DNA of 64,000 bases from Firmicutes bacterium UBA6113. Its GTDB lineage: Bacteria > Bacillota > Clostridia > Tissierellales > Sedimentibacteraceae. Location: NCBI GenBank assembly GCA_002422545.1, contig DIWF01000028.1:124001-188000 (forward strand). The letters run 5' to 3'. Under the pieces are notes generated by a model. That model had not been told where the DNA came from and did not search any database. It was given only the letters and a program-made list of their open reading frames with translations. Shown piece by piece: positions 51,833 to 61,509 of this stretch (position 1 is its first letter; every line of letters starts with the position of its first letter). The position numbers and the translations under genes are program-made.

Positions 51833-52216
51833 TCAAAAAATATTATCCAGAGCAAGACATTCATTTTCCTTAATAATATTAAATTGTATCCTTAAATGCT
51901 CAAGTTCTGCTTGAGCCATATTTTTGTCCTTGTTTTTAATGAAAGATTCAAGCTTTTTGATGGAGGAGTCAATGTTGTCTATTTCATCCTGGTTGATGAA
52001 GTACACCCATAAACCTCTTGCTTTTTCCCACCTGATGTAATAGTTTTCATAATCATCTCCTGCTTTTTCCCAGTTGCCTTCTTCTATGGACTGTGATAAA
52101 AGGAACAGATTTTCCCAGTAATATGAAGTAACAGGCTCAACAGATGTGAAATGGAACCACACCCACACCCCTATCATAACAATCAAGACAATCAGTGAAA
52201 TAATTACCATTTTCAT
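51833..52216 (-). CDS. DUF4363-family membrane-anchored protein
   Basis: The 127-residue protein has one N-terminal membrane anchor (VIISLIVLIVMIGVWVWF) and an extracytoplasmic helical domain with YYWENLFLLSQSIEEGNWEKA. This matches DUF4363, a short family I know mainly from sporulating clostridia and bacilli next to DUF421 genes. It starts three bases after the DUF421 gene, so the two are translationally linked. Function unknown. Confidence 0.78.
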   Translation of the reverse strand: MKMVIISLIVLIVMIGVWVWFHFTSVEPVTSYYWENLFLLSQSIEEGNWEKAGDDYENYYIRWEKARGLWVYFINQDEIDNIDSSIKKLESFIKNKDKNMAQAELEHLRIQFNIIKENECLALDNIF

Positions 52217-52219
52217 ATG

Positions 52220-52858
52220 CTACCTCTTATAAAAAATAAATTTGTCTTCTTCGTCAACAAAACCATACAATACCTGCCGATGCTTAAGCTTATTCTTTTT
52301 GAGCTCATCTTGCAAATCGGATTCAGAAATATTAAACTTCTTTAAGTTTTTTTGCATTATCTCACCGTCAAGAATCACCGCTATGGGAATTCTTTCACAC
52401 CTTTTGCCCGGCTCTTCATCTGGAGCTATGATGCTCATCTCTCCGTTTGTCTCCATAATCAGGTAATCTATGTCTTCAACGCTGTAATATCCTTTCAGGC
52501 GCATTTGCCCGAGGACATCATTGACGTTGATTCTTAATTTGTTCATGTCCTTTGTGTTAAATTGTCCATGATCTATTATTATCGTGGGAGTGCCGCATAA
52601 TATTTTTCTTGCCTTATTGCTCTTCAATGTGACATAGGATATGAAGCACTGCAAAAACATAATAACAGCTATTGCCATGAAACCGTGGACCAAGGGGGCT
52701 CCAAGATCTTCCATGGGCATTACAGCCAGCTCTGCAAGCATAAGCGAAACAACCAGGTCAAATGGCTGCAGTTCTCCAAGCTCTCCCTTTCCCATTATTC
52801 TCATGGATAAAAGCAAAATTGCATACAGTATTACAGATCTGACAGCAACAATAATCAT
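52220..52858 (-). CDS. DUF421 (YetF-type) membrane protein
   Basis: The 212-residue protein has two or three N-terminal membrane spans with LLSMRIMGKGELGELQPFDLVVSLMLAELA, the conserved start of DUF421. A soluble domain follows (GTPTIIIDHGQFNTKDMNKLRINVNDVLGQMRLKGYYSVEDIDYLIMETNGEMS). The family is common in spore formers; some members affect germination or stress, but the biochemistry is unclear. AGAGG precedes ATG 52858. Confidence 0.88.
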   Translation of the reverse strand: MIIVAVRSVILYAILLLSMRIMGKGELGELQPFDLVVSLMLAELAVMPMEDLGAPLVHGFMAIAVIMFLQCFISYVTLKSNKARKILCGTPTIIIDHGQFNTKDMNKLRINVNDVLGQMRLKGYYSVEDIDYLIMETNGEMSIIAPDEEPGKRCERIPIAVILDGEIMQKNLKKFNISESDLQDELKKNKLKHRQVLYGFVDEEDKFIFYKR

Positions 52859-52958
52859 TTTTACCTCTCTGTTTTAATATATTAACTTAAAAATGCTAAA
52901 AACAAATGAAGCATAATCGTGAATTTTGCTTCATTTGTATTATTGGTTGATTGCATAA

Positions 52959-52986
52959 AAAAAATACTCATTTTTGAGTATTTTTT
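52959..52986. terminator. terminator of the PIN-TRAM gene
   Basis: AAAAAATACTCA (52959-52970) pairs with TGAGTATTTTTT (52975-52986) across TTTT, with U-rich arms in both directions, just after the stop at 52993. Confidence 0.8.
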
Positions 52987-52992
52987 AAACTG

Positions 52993-54084
52993 TTACACAG
53001 CTTTGTTTATTACGTTTTTAAGTTTTGCAAAAATCATTCTTCCTGCAGCAGTCTGTAAAACGCTGGTTACAGTAACCACGACAGAATCTCCAATGCATTT
53101 TTTGCCACCTTCCACAACTATCATTGTGCCGTCGTCAAGATATGCAAGTCCCTGGCCTGATTCTTTTCCGTCTTTAACAACCATGACAGTCATTTCCTCA
53201 CCCGGAAGGACAATCGGTTTAACTGCATTTGCCAGCTCGTTGATGTTTAGCACCTCAACTCCCTGGAATTCAGCAACCTTGTTGAGGTTGAAGTCGTTTG
53301 TCAAAACCTTGCCGCCAAGTTCTTTGGCAAGCTTTAAAAGCTTCACATCCACTTCAATGTTGTCACCATAATCTTTTGATTCAATCAATACATTTACAGT
53401 GTCATCCTTTTGAAGAATATTTAAAATATCAAGACCTCTTCTTCCCCTGTTTCTTTTAAGGCTGTCTGAAGAATCTGCTATATGCCTTAATTCCTTAAGT
53501 ACAAATTCAGGAATTACAAGCGTGCCTTCAACAAATCCAGTCTTGCATATATCGGAAATTCTACCGTCAATAATAACGCTTGTATCAAGTATCTTTGGAG
53601 AAACCATTTCTTTTTTCGCACTTTTGTCTTTCTTAACCGGCTGGACTTTTTTTAGATTTAACTGCGGCCAAATTACATCGTCTTTTTTTCTTGTGGATAT
53701 TTTTATTCCCAAATAACCAAACAGCAAGTATGACAATATGGAAACTATTGTTCCCACATACTTGATTTCAGCAAATGGCTGGCTTATTAAGAAAGCTATA
53801 ACAAATCCCACAATAAGACCCAAAGCGCCCCAGATAATATCGATAGTTGAAAATTTCAGCAATTCTTTTTCGAAAGCTTCAGCTATCCTCTGACCAGTCT
53901 TTTTAATTTTAACAGAAAGTAGAAAAAATATTATTCCAAAAATTAAACTGATGCCAACAATTATTAAAATGTTTTGCAAACCTGAAAATTTAAGAAGACC
54001 ATTTTGATTTAACACTACTCCTATAAAAGCCCCTATAGATGCTCCCACGGTAGTAATAACAGCTCTTACAATTTTATCTATCAT
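52993..54084 (-). CDS. PIN/TRAM-domain membrane protein (YacL-like)
   Basis: The 363-residue protein has four N-terminal membrane helices (to about residue 140). A PIN nuclease-like domain follows, with the acidic cluster ILDTSVIIDGRISDIC, and FVLKELRHIADSSDSLKRNRGRRGLDIL and LTNDFNLNKVAEFQGV. A TRAM domain (PIVLPGEEMTVMVVKDGKESGQGLAYLDDGTMIVV) ends the protein. This is the YacL layout. It probably acts on RNA at the membrane. AAGGAGG precedes ATG 54084, and CarD lies directly upstream as in many Firmicutes. Confidence 0.92.
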   Translation of the reverse strand: MIDKIVRAVITTVGASIGAFIGVVLNQNGLLKFSGLQNILIIVGISLIFGIIFFLLSVKIKKTGQRIAEAFEKELLKFSTIDIIWGALGLIVGFVIAFLISQPFAEIKYVGTIVSILSYLLFGYLGIKISTRKKDDVIWPQLNLKKVQPVKKDKSAKKEMVSPKILDTSVIIDGRISDICKTGFVEGTLVIPEFVLKELRHIADSSDSLKRNRGRRGLDILNILQKDDTVNVLIESKDYGDNIEVDVKLLKLAKELGGKVLTNDFNLNKVAEFQGVEVLNINELANAVKPIVLPGEEMTVMVVKDGKESGQGLAYLDDGTMIVVEGGKKCIGDSVVVTVTSVLQTAAGRMIFAKLKNVINKAV

Positions 54085-54210
54085 TTAATCACCTCCTTAC
54101 TATTATACCCAAATTTTGTTATATTATTTAATGTAACACATTTTTTCTAGTTTGGCTACATTTAAATGAAATTATAACGTATTTTTATTAAACAAATCTT
54201 AACCCGGATA

Positions 54211-54254
54211 AAAAAAGAATGCACTAAGCATGAGTTTCTAAATATTCAGTGCAT
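54211..54254 (-). terminator. terminator of the CarD gene (overlaps its last codons)
   Basis: On the minus strand ATGCACT (54254-54248, inside the final codons) pairs with AGTGCAT (54225-54219) and is followed by TCTTTTTTT. Confidence 0.82.
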
Positions 54255-54732
54255 CTTCATTTATTATATTGTCTAAATATTCCTGTATTCCGCCGGATTC
54301 TGTCTCTGTTGAAAGTGAAATTTCACTTACAAGCATTTGCTTTGCGCTTACAAGCATTTTCTTCTCTCCGGTTGAAAGCCCTTTCTCCTTGTCCCTGTAT
54401 GTCAGGTCTCTGACCACCTGGGCAACTTCAAAAATGTCTCCTGTTTTCATCTTGATCATATTGTCGCGGAATCTTTTGTTCCAGTTCGAATCATTCAATA
54501 CCGCAGCCTGCCTCAATATGCTGTAGACTCCTTCAACAAGGCTTTTATCAATAATGTTTCTCAAGCCGATATTGTTTACATTGTCCACAGGTATCATAAG
54601 CTTCATTTCACCAATCGGCATTTTCAAAACGTAATAACTTTTTACTTCGCCTAAAATTTCCTTTGATTCCAATGTCTCTATTACCCCAGCACCGTGCATG
54701 GGGTAAACTACCTTATCTCCCAAATTAAACAT
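54238..54732 (-). CDS. CarD-family transcriptional regulator
   Basis: The 164-residue protein begins with the RNA polymerase-interacting domain (MFNLGDKVVYPMHGAGVIETLESKEILG, resembling the TRCF RID) and ends in the CarD helical domain. CarD proteins bind the RNAP beta subunit and tune open-complex stability at many promoters. AGGAGG precedes ATG 54732. It has its own strong promoter and terminator, so it is a monocistronic housekeeping unit. Confidence 0.94.
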   Translation of the reverse strand: MFNLGDKVVYPMHGAGVIETLESKEILGEVKSYYVLKMPIGEMKLMIPVDNVNNIGLRNIIDKSLVEGVYSILRQAAVLNDSNWNKRFRDNMIKMKTGDIFEVAQVVRDLTYRDKEKGLSTGEKKMLVSAKQMLVSEISLSTETESGGIQEYLDNIINEDALNI

Positions 54733-54754
54733 ATTGTCACCTCCTATTATTTAT

Positions 54755-54783
54755 AGTATACACTATCGGGCAACTTATGTCAA
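54755..54783 (-). promoter_or_regulatory. sigma-A promoter of the CarD gene
   Basis: On the minus strand TTGACA (54783-54778), a 17-base spacer and TATACT (54760-54755). The rest of the interval up to 54960 is AT-rich with nothing recognisable. Confidence 0.85.
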
Positions 54784-54960
54784 ATTTATCATTATACCTT
54801 GGCCTTATGCCATTGTCAATAAGAAATATTGATTTATTTATTAAAATTTCAACTTATTTTTTGGTTTTTTCTTATAACGTTATATTCGCATGAAAACGAT
54901 GTGCATAAATTTTCAAAAAAAATATTTTTTAATATTTTATAAAATATTTTTTGACTTATA

Positions 54961-54982
54961 TAAAAAAAGTGCCTTTCGGCAC
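54961..54982 (-). terminator. terminator of the transketolase operon
   Basis: On the minus strand GTGCC-GAAA-GGCAC is followed by TTTTTTTA, seven bases after the stop codon. The GAAA tetraloop and full U tract are textbook. Confidence 0.88.
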
Positions 54983-54988
54983 CTGTAA

Positions 54989-55921
54989 TTATTTCATTTT
55001 CATGATTTCCTTGCATGAATCTTCTATATTTTTCTCAGTGAGCATGTATTTTTCCATCAGGTCTTCAGGCTTTCCTGATTCTCCAAATGTGTCCATAACT
55101 CCAATTCTTCTCACAGGGACAGGGCATGTGTCCGAAAGAACTTCCAGCACTGCGCTGCCCAATCCGCCGATTACGCTGTGTTCTTCTACTGTTACTATTG
55201 CTCTTGTTTCTATGGCAGCCTTTATGATAATTTCCTTGTCAATAGGCTTGATTGTGTGTATGTTTATAACTCTTGCATCAATTCCCTGTGCATTTAATGA
55301 TGCTGCTGCCTTTAAAGCTTTCTGAACCATTATTCCAGTGGCAATTATTGTCACATCGTTTCCGTTCTTAAGTTCAACACCCTTACCTATTTCAAACTGA
55401 TATGAGGAACTATAGACATCTTCAACCGCCATTCTTCCAAGTCTTATATAAACAGGTCCCACATATTCCGCAGCTTTTAAAACTGCCTGTTCTGCTTCTA
55501 TACAGTCTGCAGGATTTATAACAGTCATGTTTGGAATGCTTCTCATAAGGCTTATGTCTTCAATGGCCTGATGTGATGCTCCATCTTCTCCAACTGTAAG
55601 GCCTGCGTGAGTTGCAGCTATTTTTACGTTTAAAAATGGATATGCAACAGTATTTCTGATTATTTCAAATGCTCTTCCGGCAGCAAACATTGCAAATGAG
55701 CTTGCAAATGGAATTTTTCCTGCAAGAGACATTCCTGCTGCTGTACCGATTAAATTTTGTTCTGCGATTCCAACGTTGAAAAATCTTTCAGGACTTACCT
55801 TCTTAAATTCTGATGTCTTGGTGGAACCGGACAAATCAGCATCCAATACCACAACATTCGGATTGTTTGCTGCAAGCTTTTTTAATGCCTCGCCGTATGC
55901 TTCTCTAGTTGCTTTAGCCAT
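54989..55921 (-). CDS. transketolase, C-terminal subunit
   Basis: The 310-residue protein holds the pyrimidine-binding and C-terminal domains of a split transketolase: VVLDADLSGSTKT, FFNVGIAEQNLIGTAAGMSLAGKIPF (with the catalytic Glu that activates TPP), THAGLTVGEDGASHQAIEDI and a final VTVEEHSVIGGLGSAV. It completes the enzyme with the preceding gene, whose end it overlaps by 8 bases. It transfers two-carbon ketol units in the pentose phosphate pathway. Confidence 0.94.
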   Translation of the reverse strand: MAKATREAYGEALKKLAANNPNVVVLDADLSGSTKTSEFKKVSPERFFNVGIAEQNLIGTAAGMSLAGKIPFASSFAMFAAGRAFEIIRNTVAYPFLNVKIAATHAGLTVGEDGASHQAIEDISLMRSIPNMTVINPADCIEAEQAVLKAAEYVGPVYIRLGRMAVEDVYSSSYQFEIGKGVELKNGNDVTIIATGIMVQKALKAAASLNAQGIDARVINIHTIKPIDKEIIIKAAIETRAIVTVEEHSVIGGLGSAVLEVLSDTCPVPVRRIGVMDTFGESGKPEDLMEKYMLTEKNIEDSCKEIMKMK

Positions 55922-56732
55922 TCAAGCCACCTCCTATTTCTTCCATTGCCATGCAGAACTCTTCGTAGTTAGGTGCTTTCCCGTGCCATGAAGCCTTATC
56001 TTCCATGAAGGAGCAGCCTTTTCCTTTTGTAGTTTCGGCTATGATCAATGCAGGTTTTTCTGTAATTTTTTTTCTTTCTTCAAATGCTTTTTCCAGAGAC
56101 TCAAAGTCGTGACCGTCTGCTTTAATGACATGCCATCCGAAAGCTTTGAATTTCTCATCTATTGGCTCAACTGTCATAACATCGTTGTTTTTGCCGTCTA
56201 TCTGAAGGCCGTTGTGGTCAAGAATAGCAGTGAGGTTGTCAAGATGGTAGTGATTTGCAAGCATAGCAGCTTCCCAAATCATTCCTTCCTGAATTTCTCC
56301 GTCTCCAAGAAGAGCAAACACTCTGTTTTCCTTTTTGTCGAGCTTGAAAGCAAGAGCCATTCCGTTTGCAATGGAAAGTCCCTGTCCAAGAGATCCTGTT
56401 GAAGCTTCAATTCCTGGAAGCTTTTTCATGTCAGGGTGTCCCTGAAGCTTTGAGTTAACCTGTCTTAATGTTCCCATGAGCTCCTTACTTATGAAGCCCT
56501 TTTCCATCAGTGCTGAGTACAGAACTGGAGCTCCGTGTCCTTTTGAAAGAACGAAGCGGTCCCTTCCCTCATCATGAGGATCATTTATGTTCATTTCCTT
56601 GAAGTAAAGATAAGTAACAATTTCAACAGCTGAAAGAGAACCGCCAGGGTGCCCTGATTTTGCTTCATAAATCATAGTCAGAATGTTTTTTCTTAAATTC
56701 TGTGCTGTGAGTTTCAAATCATCATATTTCAT
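55914..56732 (-). CDS. transketolase, N-terminal (TPP-binding) subunit
   Basis: The 272-residue protein has SGHPGGSLSAVEIVTYLYF, KGHGAPVLYSAL, GQGLSIANGMALAFK and the TPP/Mg motif GDGEIQEGMIWEAA...ILDHNGLQ. Split transketolases of this type are common in clostridia and archaea. It follows the transaldolase gene in the same operon, giving both non-oxidative pentose phosphate enzymes. GGAGG precedes ATG 56732. Confidence 0.95.
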   Translation of the reverse strand: MKYDDLKLTAQNLRKNILTMIYEAKSGHPGGSLSAVEIVTYLYFKEMNINDPHDEGRDRFVLSKGHGAPVLYSALMEKGFISKELMGTLRQVNSKLQGHPDMKKLPGIEASTGSLGQGLSIANGMALAFKLDKKENRVFALLGDGEIQEGMIWEAAMLANHYHLDNLTAILDHNGLQIDGKNNDVMTVEPIDEKFKAFGWHVIKADGHDFESLEKAFEERKKITEKPALIIAETTKGKGCSFMEDKASWHGKAPNYEEFCMAMEEIGGGLNG

Positions 56733-56802
56733 ATTTTCCTCCGCTTTTTTATTAATTGAGGTAATTAAGTTCTAACTTTAACTTAACTCTCTCATAATTA
56801 TT

Positions 56803-57450
56803 TTAATTTTTAGGAACTGTTTCCCAGTCCTTAAGGAACTGCTCGATTCCCCTGTCTGTAAGAGGATGCTTTGTCATTTGAACAAGAACCTTGTATGGAA
56901 CTGTTGCTATGTGGCAGCCTATTCTTGCAGCTTGTGTTACATGCATAGGGTGTCTGATGCTTGCAGCAATGATTTCTGATTTTATGTTGTGATAGTTGAA
57001 TATATCAACAATTTCTGAAATAAGTTCCATTCCGTCTGTGCTTATATCATCAAGTCTTCCCACAAAGGGGCTTACATATGTTGCTCCTGCTCTTGCTGCA
57101 AGAAGAGCCTGCCCTGCTGAAAATATCAGCGTTACGTTGGTTTTGATGTTTTCACTGCTTAAAACCTTCACAGCCTTGAGCCCTTCAGCAGTCATAGGTA
57201 TTTTTATTATGATGTTCTTATGTATTTTAGCCAGTTCGACTGCTTCCTTTATCATTCCTTCTGAATCAAGACTGATCACTTCGGCACTAATAGGACCGTC
57301 AACAATTTGTGTAATTTCTCTTACAACTTCTTCAAATTTTCTTCCTTCTTTGGCAATAAGGGATGGATTTGTGGTAACTCCGCAAATTACACCCATGTCA
57401 TTTGCTTTTCTTATTTCTTCAACATTAGCTGTATCGATAAATAATTTCAT
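56803..57450 (-). CDS. transaldolase / fructose-6-phosphate aldolase (TalC/MipB type)
   Basis: The 215-residue small transaldolase family member starts MKLFIDTANVEEIRKANDMGVICGVTTNPSLIAKEG and has the Schiff-base Lys in IIIKIPMTAEGLKAV (about residue 85). It also has NVTLIFSAGQALLAARAGATYVSPFVGR. Members of this size are annotated either as transaldolase or as fructose-6-phosphate aldolase. Co-transcription with transketolase argues for transaldolase in the pentose phosphate route. AGGAGG precedes ATG 57450. Confidence 0.92.
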   Translation of the reverse strand: MKLFIDTANVEEIRKANDMGVICGVTTNPSLIAKEGRKFEEVVREITQIVDGPISAEVISLDSEGMIKEAVELAKIHKNIIIKIPMTAEGLKAVKVLSSENIKTNVTLIFSAGQALLAARAGATYVSPFVGRLDDISTDGMELISEIVDIFNYHNIKSEIIAASIRHPMHVTQAARIGCHIATVPYKVLVQMTKHPLTDRGIEQFLKDWETVPKN

Positions 57451-57460
57451 TTTATGCCTC

Positions 57461-58228
57461 CTATTTTATTTCTTTCACTATATTTTTATTTCCAAAAATA
57501 ACCTTTAGCATAAATACTGGCAGCACTGCCTGTCTTGATATTCTTTTTGGTTCCTTTATGAGTCTGTACAACCACTCAAGCCCTAAGTTCACATATATGT
57601 CAGGAGCCCTTTTCACATTGCCTGCAAGTACGTCGATTGTTCCGCCGTTGCCTATGATAATTTTTGCATTGACTTTATCCTTGTTGAATTCAATCCACTG
57701 TTCCTGTTTTTTTGCTCCGAATCCAACAAACAATATGTCAGGTTCCTGCATATTTATTTCATCAACAACTTTGAGTTCTTCTTCATGTCCGCCCTGGCTT
57801 AAGTGTGCTCCCTTGAAATAACCGTGATGGTATCCGGCAATTTTAATTCCCGGATATTTTTCATGGACATTTTTCATGGCAGTTTCAGCAATTCCGGGCT
57901 TTCCTCCAACGGCGTAAAGCTTCAATCCTTTTTTGTCAGCAAGTTCAAGAAGTTTCATTGACAAATCAAATCCTGCAACTTTTCCCTTCAAAGGATGATT
58001 CTTAATTTTGGAAGCATAAACAAGACCTATTCCATCAGGTATATTGATGCTTGATTTGTTCATGAAGTTTAAGAATTCTTCATCATTCTGGCACATCATG
58101 ACTATTTCTGTATTGGGAGTATAAATAATGTATTTTTCTCCCTTTGACAATTTGTCCGTAACAGTGCTCATGACCTCGTCCATTGACTTGTTGTCAATTC
58201 TCACACCCATAATACTTATTTTATCCAT
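57461..58228 (-). CDS. WecG/TagA/CpsF-family glycosyltransferase
   Basis: The 255-residue protein has the family motifs YIIYTPNTEIVMMCQND, NIPDGIGLVYASK, LYAVGGKPGIAE, PDILFVGFGAKKQEQWI and GNGGTIDVLAGNVKRAPDIYVNLGLEWLYRL. TagA transfers N-acetylmannosamine to lipid-linked GlcNAc in wall teichoic acid linkage units. Next to CsaB it most likely works on the secondary cell-wall polymer that anchors S-layer proteins. It lies one base from the end of csaB. Confidence 0.92.
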   Translation of the reverse strand: MDKISIMGVRIDNKSMDEVMSTVTDKLSKGEKYIIYTPNTEIVMMCQNDEEFLNFMNKSSINIPDGIGLVYASKIKNHPLKGKVAGFDLSMKLLELADKKGLKLYAVGGKPGIAETAMKNVHEKYPGIKIAGYHHGYFKGAHLSQGGHEEELKVVDEINMQEPDILFVGFGAKKQEQWIEFNKDKVNAKIIIGNGGTIDVLAGNVKRAPDIYVNLGLEWLYRLIKEPKRISRQAVLPVFMLKVIFGNKNIVKEIK

Positions 58229-58229
58229 T

Positions 58230-59282
58230 TTATATTTCCTTTAAAATTTTATAATTTACGTTTGTCAGTTCACGAAGTTTTGATACGCTTTGGTTTAGAA
58301 GCAGCTTTTCTTCATCTTCATTTTCTATTTTCATTACAATTTCATTGTATAGCTGCATGGCATCTATGTTGTCTATTTTGCAGGAAACCTTCATGTTGAC
58401 GCTGTTTGCAAAATGGTCAACCTTGTGGTCGTATGATACAGCAACAAACGGTACGTTGGCTGCAGCTGCAAAAATTAGAGAATGAAGTCTCACTCCAACC
58501 ATCACATCCATATTTTTGATTATGTCAAATGCATCAGTTGTTGTAAGCCTTTCCTTGTAATAAACTGCCTTGTCACCAAGACTTTTTTCAACTTCGTCAA
58601 TGAGAAGCAAATCTTCATTGTAATAAAAAGGTATGAAACAGCACTCCATGCCATCACTTATGAGCTTTTCCGCAACCTGGACGATTTTTGTGCTCACATC
58701 TGCATTTTTCCAGTTTCTCAGTGAAAAACAAATCCTTTTCGGTCCATCGGGATTTTTGTTAATGCTTTCGCCGGCCTTTAAGTTAATAACCGGGTCCGTT
58801 GACAAAAAAATCTTTTCTTGATTTACTCCCAGGGCCTCTAAATATTCCTTTGAATGTTTGTCACGGACAGTGATGTAATCCACAAGCTTAAGTGTGCTTG
58901 CAACTGCATTTTTGCTCTTTTTATTTACAATGGGCCCTATTCCCTGGCTGAGCATTATAATTTTGTTATTCATGAGCTTTGCAAGCCTTATGAGAAACAA
59001 ATAGTAATATATGCTTCTTTTGCTTGTTATGTCCTGAAGAAGGCTTCCTCCTCCGAACACTATGGCGTCAGATGATTTGAGTTTTCCCAATATGGAAAGC
59101 ACATTGTATCGGTCTATGGTATCAATGTCGTATTTTCTTGCGGTCGCTTCCTTGTTGCCCGACAAAATGGTTATGCTTTTTCTGTCCGTTATTTGCAGGA
59201 TTTGCTCAAGGGCCATTTCCAATATTGCTTCGTCACCTAAGTTGCCAAAGCCATAATACCCCGCTAACAATATTTTTTTCAC
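58230..59282 (-). CDS. csaB: polysaccharide pyruvyl transferase CsaB
   Basis: The 350-residue protein starts KKILLAGYYGFGNLGDEAILEMAL and carries VFGGGSLLQD, IIMLSQGIGPI, VTVRDKHSKEYL and the late VGVRLHSLIFAAAANVPFVAVSYDHKV. These are all CsaB motifs. It adds pyruvate ketals from PEP to the secondary wall polymer, creating the ligand of SLH domains. The start is GTG 59282, overlapping the DUF5693 stop by four bases (GTGA). S-layer or SLH proteins are therefore expected in this organism. Confidence 0.94.
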   Translation of the reverse strand: MKKILLAGYYGFGNLGDEAILEMALEQILQITDRKSITILSGNKEATARKYDIDTIDRYNVLSILGKLKSSDAIVFGGGSLLQDITSKRSIYYYLFLIRLAKLMNNKIIMLSQGIGPIVNKKSKNAVASTLKLVDYITVRDKHSKEYLEALGVNQEKIFLSTDPVINLKAGESINKNPDGPKRICFSLRNWKNADVSTKIVQVAEKLISDGMECCFIPFYYNEDLLLIDEVEKSLGDKAVYYKERLTTTDAFDIIKNMDVMVGVRLHSLIFAAAANVPFVAVSYDHKVDHFANSVNMKVSCKIDNIDAMQLYNEIVMKIENEDEEKLLLNQSVSKLRELTNVNYKILKEI

Positions 59283-61429
59283 TTAAGTCTCTCCTGTAAT
59301 TTAACGAATAATTTATTAAGCCAATCAAGTACAACAACCAGAATGCATCCTATGATTACACCAAATCCAAGAGCAATCAATGTCCTTGCAAATGATAAAT
59401 AGACAGGAGTTCTCAAATGAGAGAATGTATTTATTACTGATGATGTTCCAATGGCAGAAGCCAGCATGAACAGACCTGTATAAAAAATTGATTTTTTGCT
59501 TGCAGCATAAACAGCGGCAAAAATAGAAGGAAATGCAATTAAAAATTCCTTTGTTCTCGGCCTTGCAAGAAGAACATATTCCATAAAGTTTCTAGAAATC
59601 ATTTCAATGTTTGATGGCTGAATGTTTGTTTCATGTCCTGTTCTTGAAATGTAGATGTAGCCTACAACAGCCAGTATTCCTGCTATGATTCCATAGTAAA
59701 TTTTAATTTCCATGTTCAATATTTTAATTGTGGTATTGACTACGCTTTTAACCGAATCTTCCTGTTCGTTGTTCATGAAATATATTAAAAACATCATTAC
59801 AAAGACACCAAAGGGAAGAATCTGAGCAAACTTAACTCCTCTGAAAATATCCATTTCAAGGAAGTACTTCACATCAGCAAGCATTGCATCAACAAACACA
59901 GCACCTGCCAGTGATATGGCAACAGAAGCTGTAAGTATTAACGTCGAATGAATCATCAGCTGAACGTTTGTGTATTGTTTTTTTGATATGAATATTTTCT
60001 TTATGTGCATCATGAAGAAATAAATTGCAATTCCTGAAAATGAAACCGCAGCAGCAAAGGAAAACCCTTTTTCAGCAATGTTTCTCATGACAAAAGGCAC
60101 CGCTGCTGCAGGGACTGCTGCCAGGTACAGGTAATTGAAAAACTTGTGTCTTATGTTGAACATCTTAAGGAATAAAAGCACACAGGACAATGTGATTCCA
60201 AAAGCCATCACTGCAAGCCTCTTTGCGCCTATGTGGAATTCATGCATTGCCTGAGCCCTGCCAAGAGTTATGTTGTGTTCGCTCAGTCTTTCTTCAAGGC
60301 TTGTGAATGTTCTTTCATATTCTGCTGCTTCAGTCATGAACTTAGTGCTATTTTCTTCTTCAAAGAAAGGTTTGAAATAAATAACCCTGATGTTTCGTTC
60401 TGTTATTGCCCTGAACATTGTGTTTTCTATTTCTTCTGCGCCTTCATAATTGTAGTATTTGTTTCTTGCCCTTATGTAATCCCACATTGTGAATGCTCTT
60501 AAAGCCTGGTATCCGGAATCTTCAACCAGATCATCAAGCCCTTCCTGCTCAATGTGCTCTCTTTGTTCGGAACTTTCAATCATAACTATGGAAATGTCAT
60601 TTTCCATTATATAATCAAGCAATTTTTGCTCATTATCCGGAAATCCCAGCACTTCCTTGCCGTGAAGTATGTAAAACCTCGGTTCTAAATTGTATCTTTC
60701 ATTTGCATTCTTATATGCATCTGCAAGTTTTTCATTGTGAGACGGGAAATTGATTGGTCTTAATATTACATCAAGATTTGCATCTTTTATAAGATTTATT
60801 TTTTCCTCGTCGTAGCCTATTCCTATGTTAAGAAGCCTTGAATCGCTAATTTCCTTTGCTTCGTAAACTCCCATGCCTTCATTGTTAACAATTTTGAGAG
60901 TAGGGCTGTAATAAGCATCGTCGGCTGTTCCGTCAAGAACTATATAAAACACACCGTCAAATGAGTATGTTTTGAAAAATTCATGAGTATATCTTTCATT
61001 AAGGCCTGAAACTATGTAATCATATGTTTCATTGTCCATTGTAGATACAACCACATCATACTGGTCGATTTCTTCGTTCATGATCATTTCAACAATTTCA
61101 GGTTTGTAAAATTCAGTCCAGTTGTAGTTTTTAATTAGCTTTGAAACAATTTCAGCCCTGAGGGGTCTGCCGTCTTGGATGAGAAGGTTTATTGTCTCTT
61201 CCTGTATGGCTACAGACTGAGAACCGTATTCTTTAAACTCCTTGAGCCACCAGCTTAAGTCTTTTTCAGAGCTGTCAGCAAATTTTTTCATTTCATTGTA
61301 ATCAAGTACTATTTCTGCAGTCTTGTACTGCTTTTCAACTTCTACGCGCTGGTATATGGTAAACAGCCCCACAAGCAGTGTCAGGCATATTATTAAGAGC
61401 ACTATTTTATCTATTTTGTTAAGTTTCAT
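59279..61429 (-). CDS. DUF5693-family membrane protein
   Basis: The 716-residue protein has one N-terminal membrane helix, an extracytoplasmic domain of about 370 residues (IGIGYDEEKINLIKDANLDVILRPINFPSH, MIESSEQREHI) that looks TIM-barrel-like, and then about eight C-terminal spans. It belongs to the uncharacterised DUF5693 family, which I know from beside csaB in clostridia. The overlap with csaB suggests a role in secondary wall polymer assembly or export, perhaps as a ligase or flippase. That is inference. AAGGAG precedes ATG 61429. Confidence 0.8.
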   Translation of the reverse strand: MKLNKIDKIVLLIICLTLLVGLFTIYQRVEVEKQYKTAEIVLDYNEMKKFADSSEKDLSWWLKEFKEYGSQSVAIQEETINLLIQDGRPLRAEIVSKLIKNYNWTEFYKPEIVEMIMNEEIDQYDVVVSTMDNETYDYIVSGLNERYTHEFFKTYSFDGVFYIVLDGTADDAYYSPTLKIVNNEGMGVYEAKEISDSRLLNIGIGYDEEKINLIKDANLDVILRPINFPSHNEKLADAYKNANERYNLEPRFYILHGKEVLGFPDNEQKLLDYIMENDISIVMIESSEQREHIEQEGLDDLVEDSGYQALRAFTMWDYIRARNKYYNYEGAEEIENTMFRAITERNIRVIYFKPFFEEENSTKFMTEAAEYERTFTSLEERLSEHNITLGRAQAMHEFHIGAKRLAVMAFGITLSCVLLFLKMFNIRHKFFNYLYLAAVPAAAVPFVMRNIAEKGFSFAAAVSFSGIAIYFFMMHIKKIFISKKQYTNVQLMIHSTLILTASVAISLAGAVFVDAMLADVKYFLEMDIFRGVKFAQILPFGVFVMMFLIYFMNNEQEDSVKSVVNTTIKILNMEIKIYYGIIAGILAVVGYIYISRTGHETNIQPSNIEMISRNFMEYVLLARPRTKEFLIAFPSIFAAVYAASKKSIFYTGLFMLASAIGTSSVINTFSHLRTPVYLSFARTLIALGFGVIIGCILVVVLDWLNKLFVKLQERLK

Positions 61430-61509
61430 TTTATCTCCTTTTCAGACCATTTAAATCTAATAAACAATAACATATTAATTTTATAAAATCAACTTGCCAA
61501 AACTATAAC

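Noticed and set aside
54784..54960. Possible gene or structured RNA between the CarD gene and the transketolase terminator
   Set aside because: The stretch is very AT-rich with homopolymer runs and no supported frame or convincing stem.
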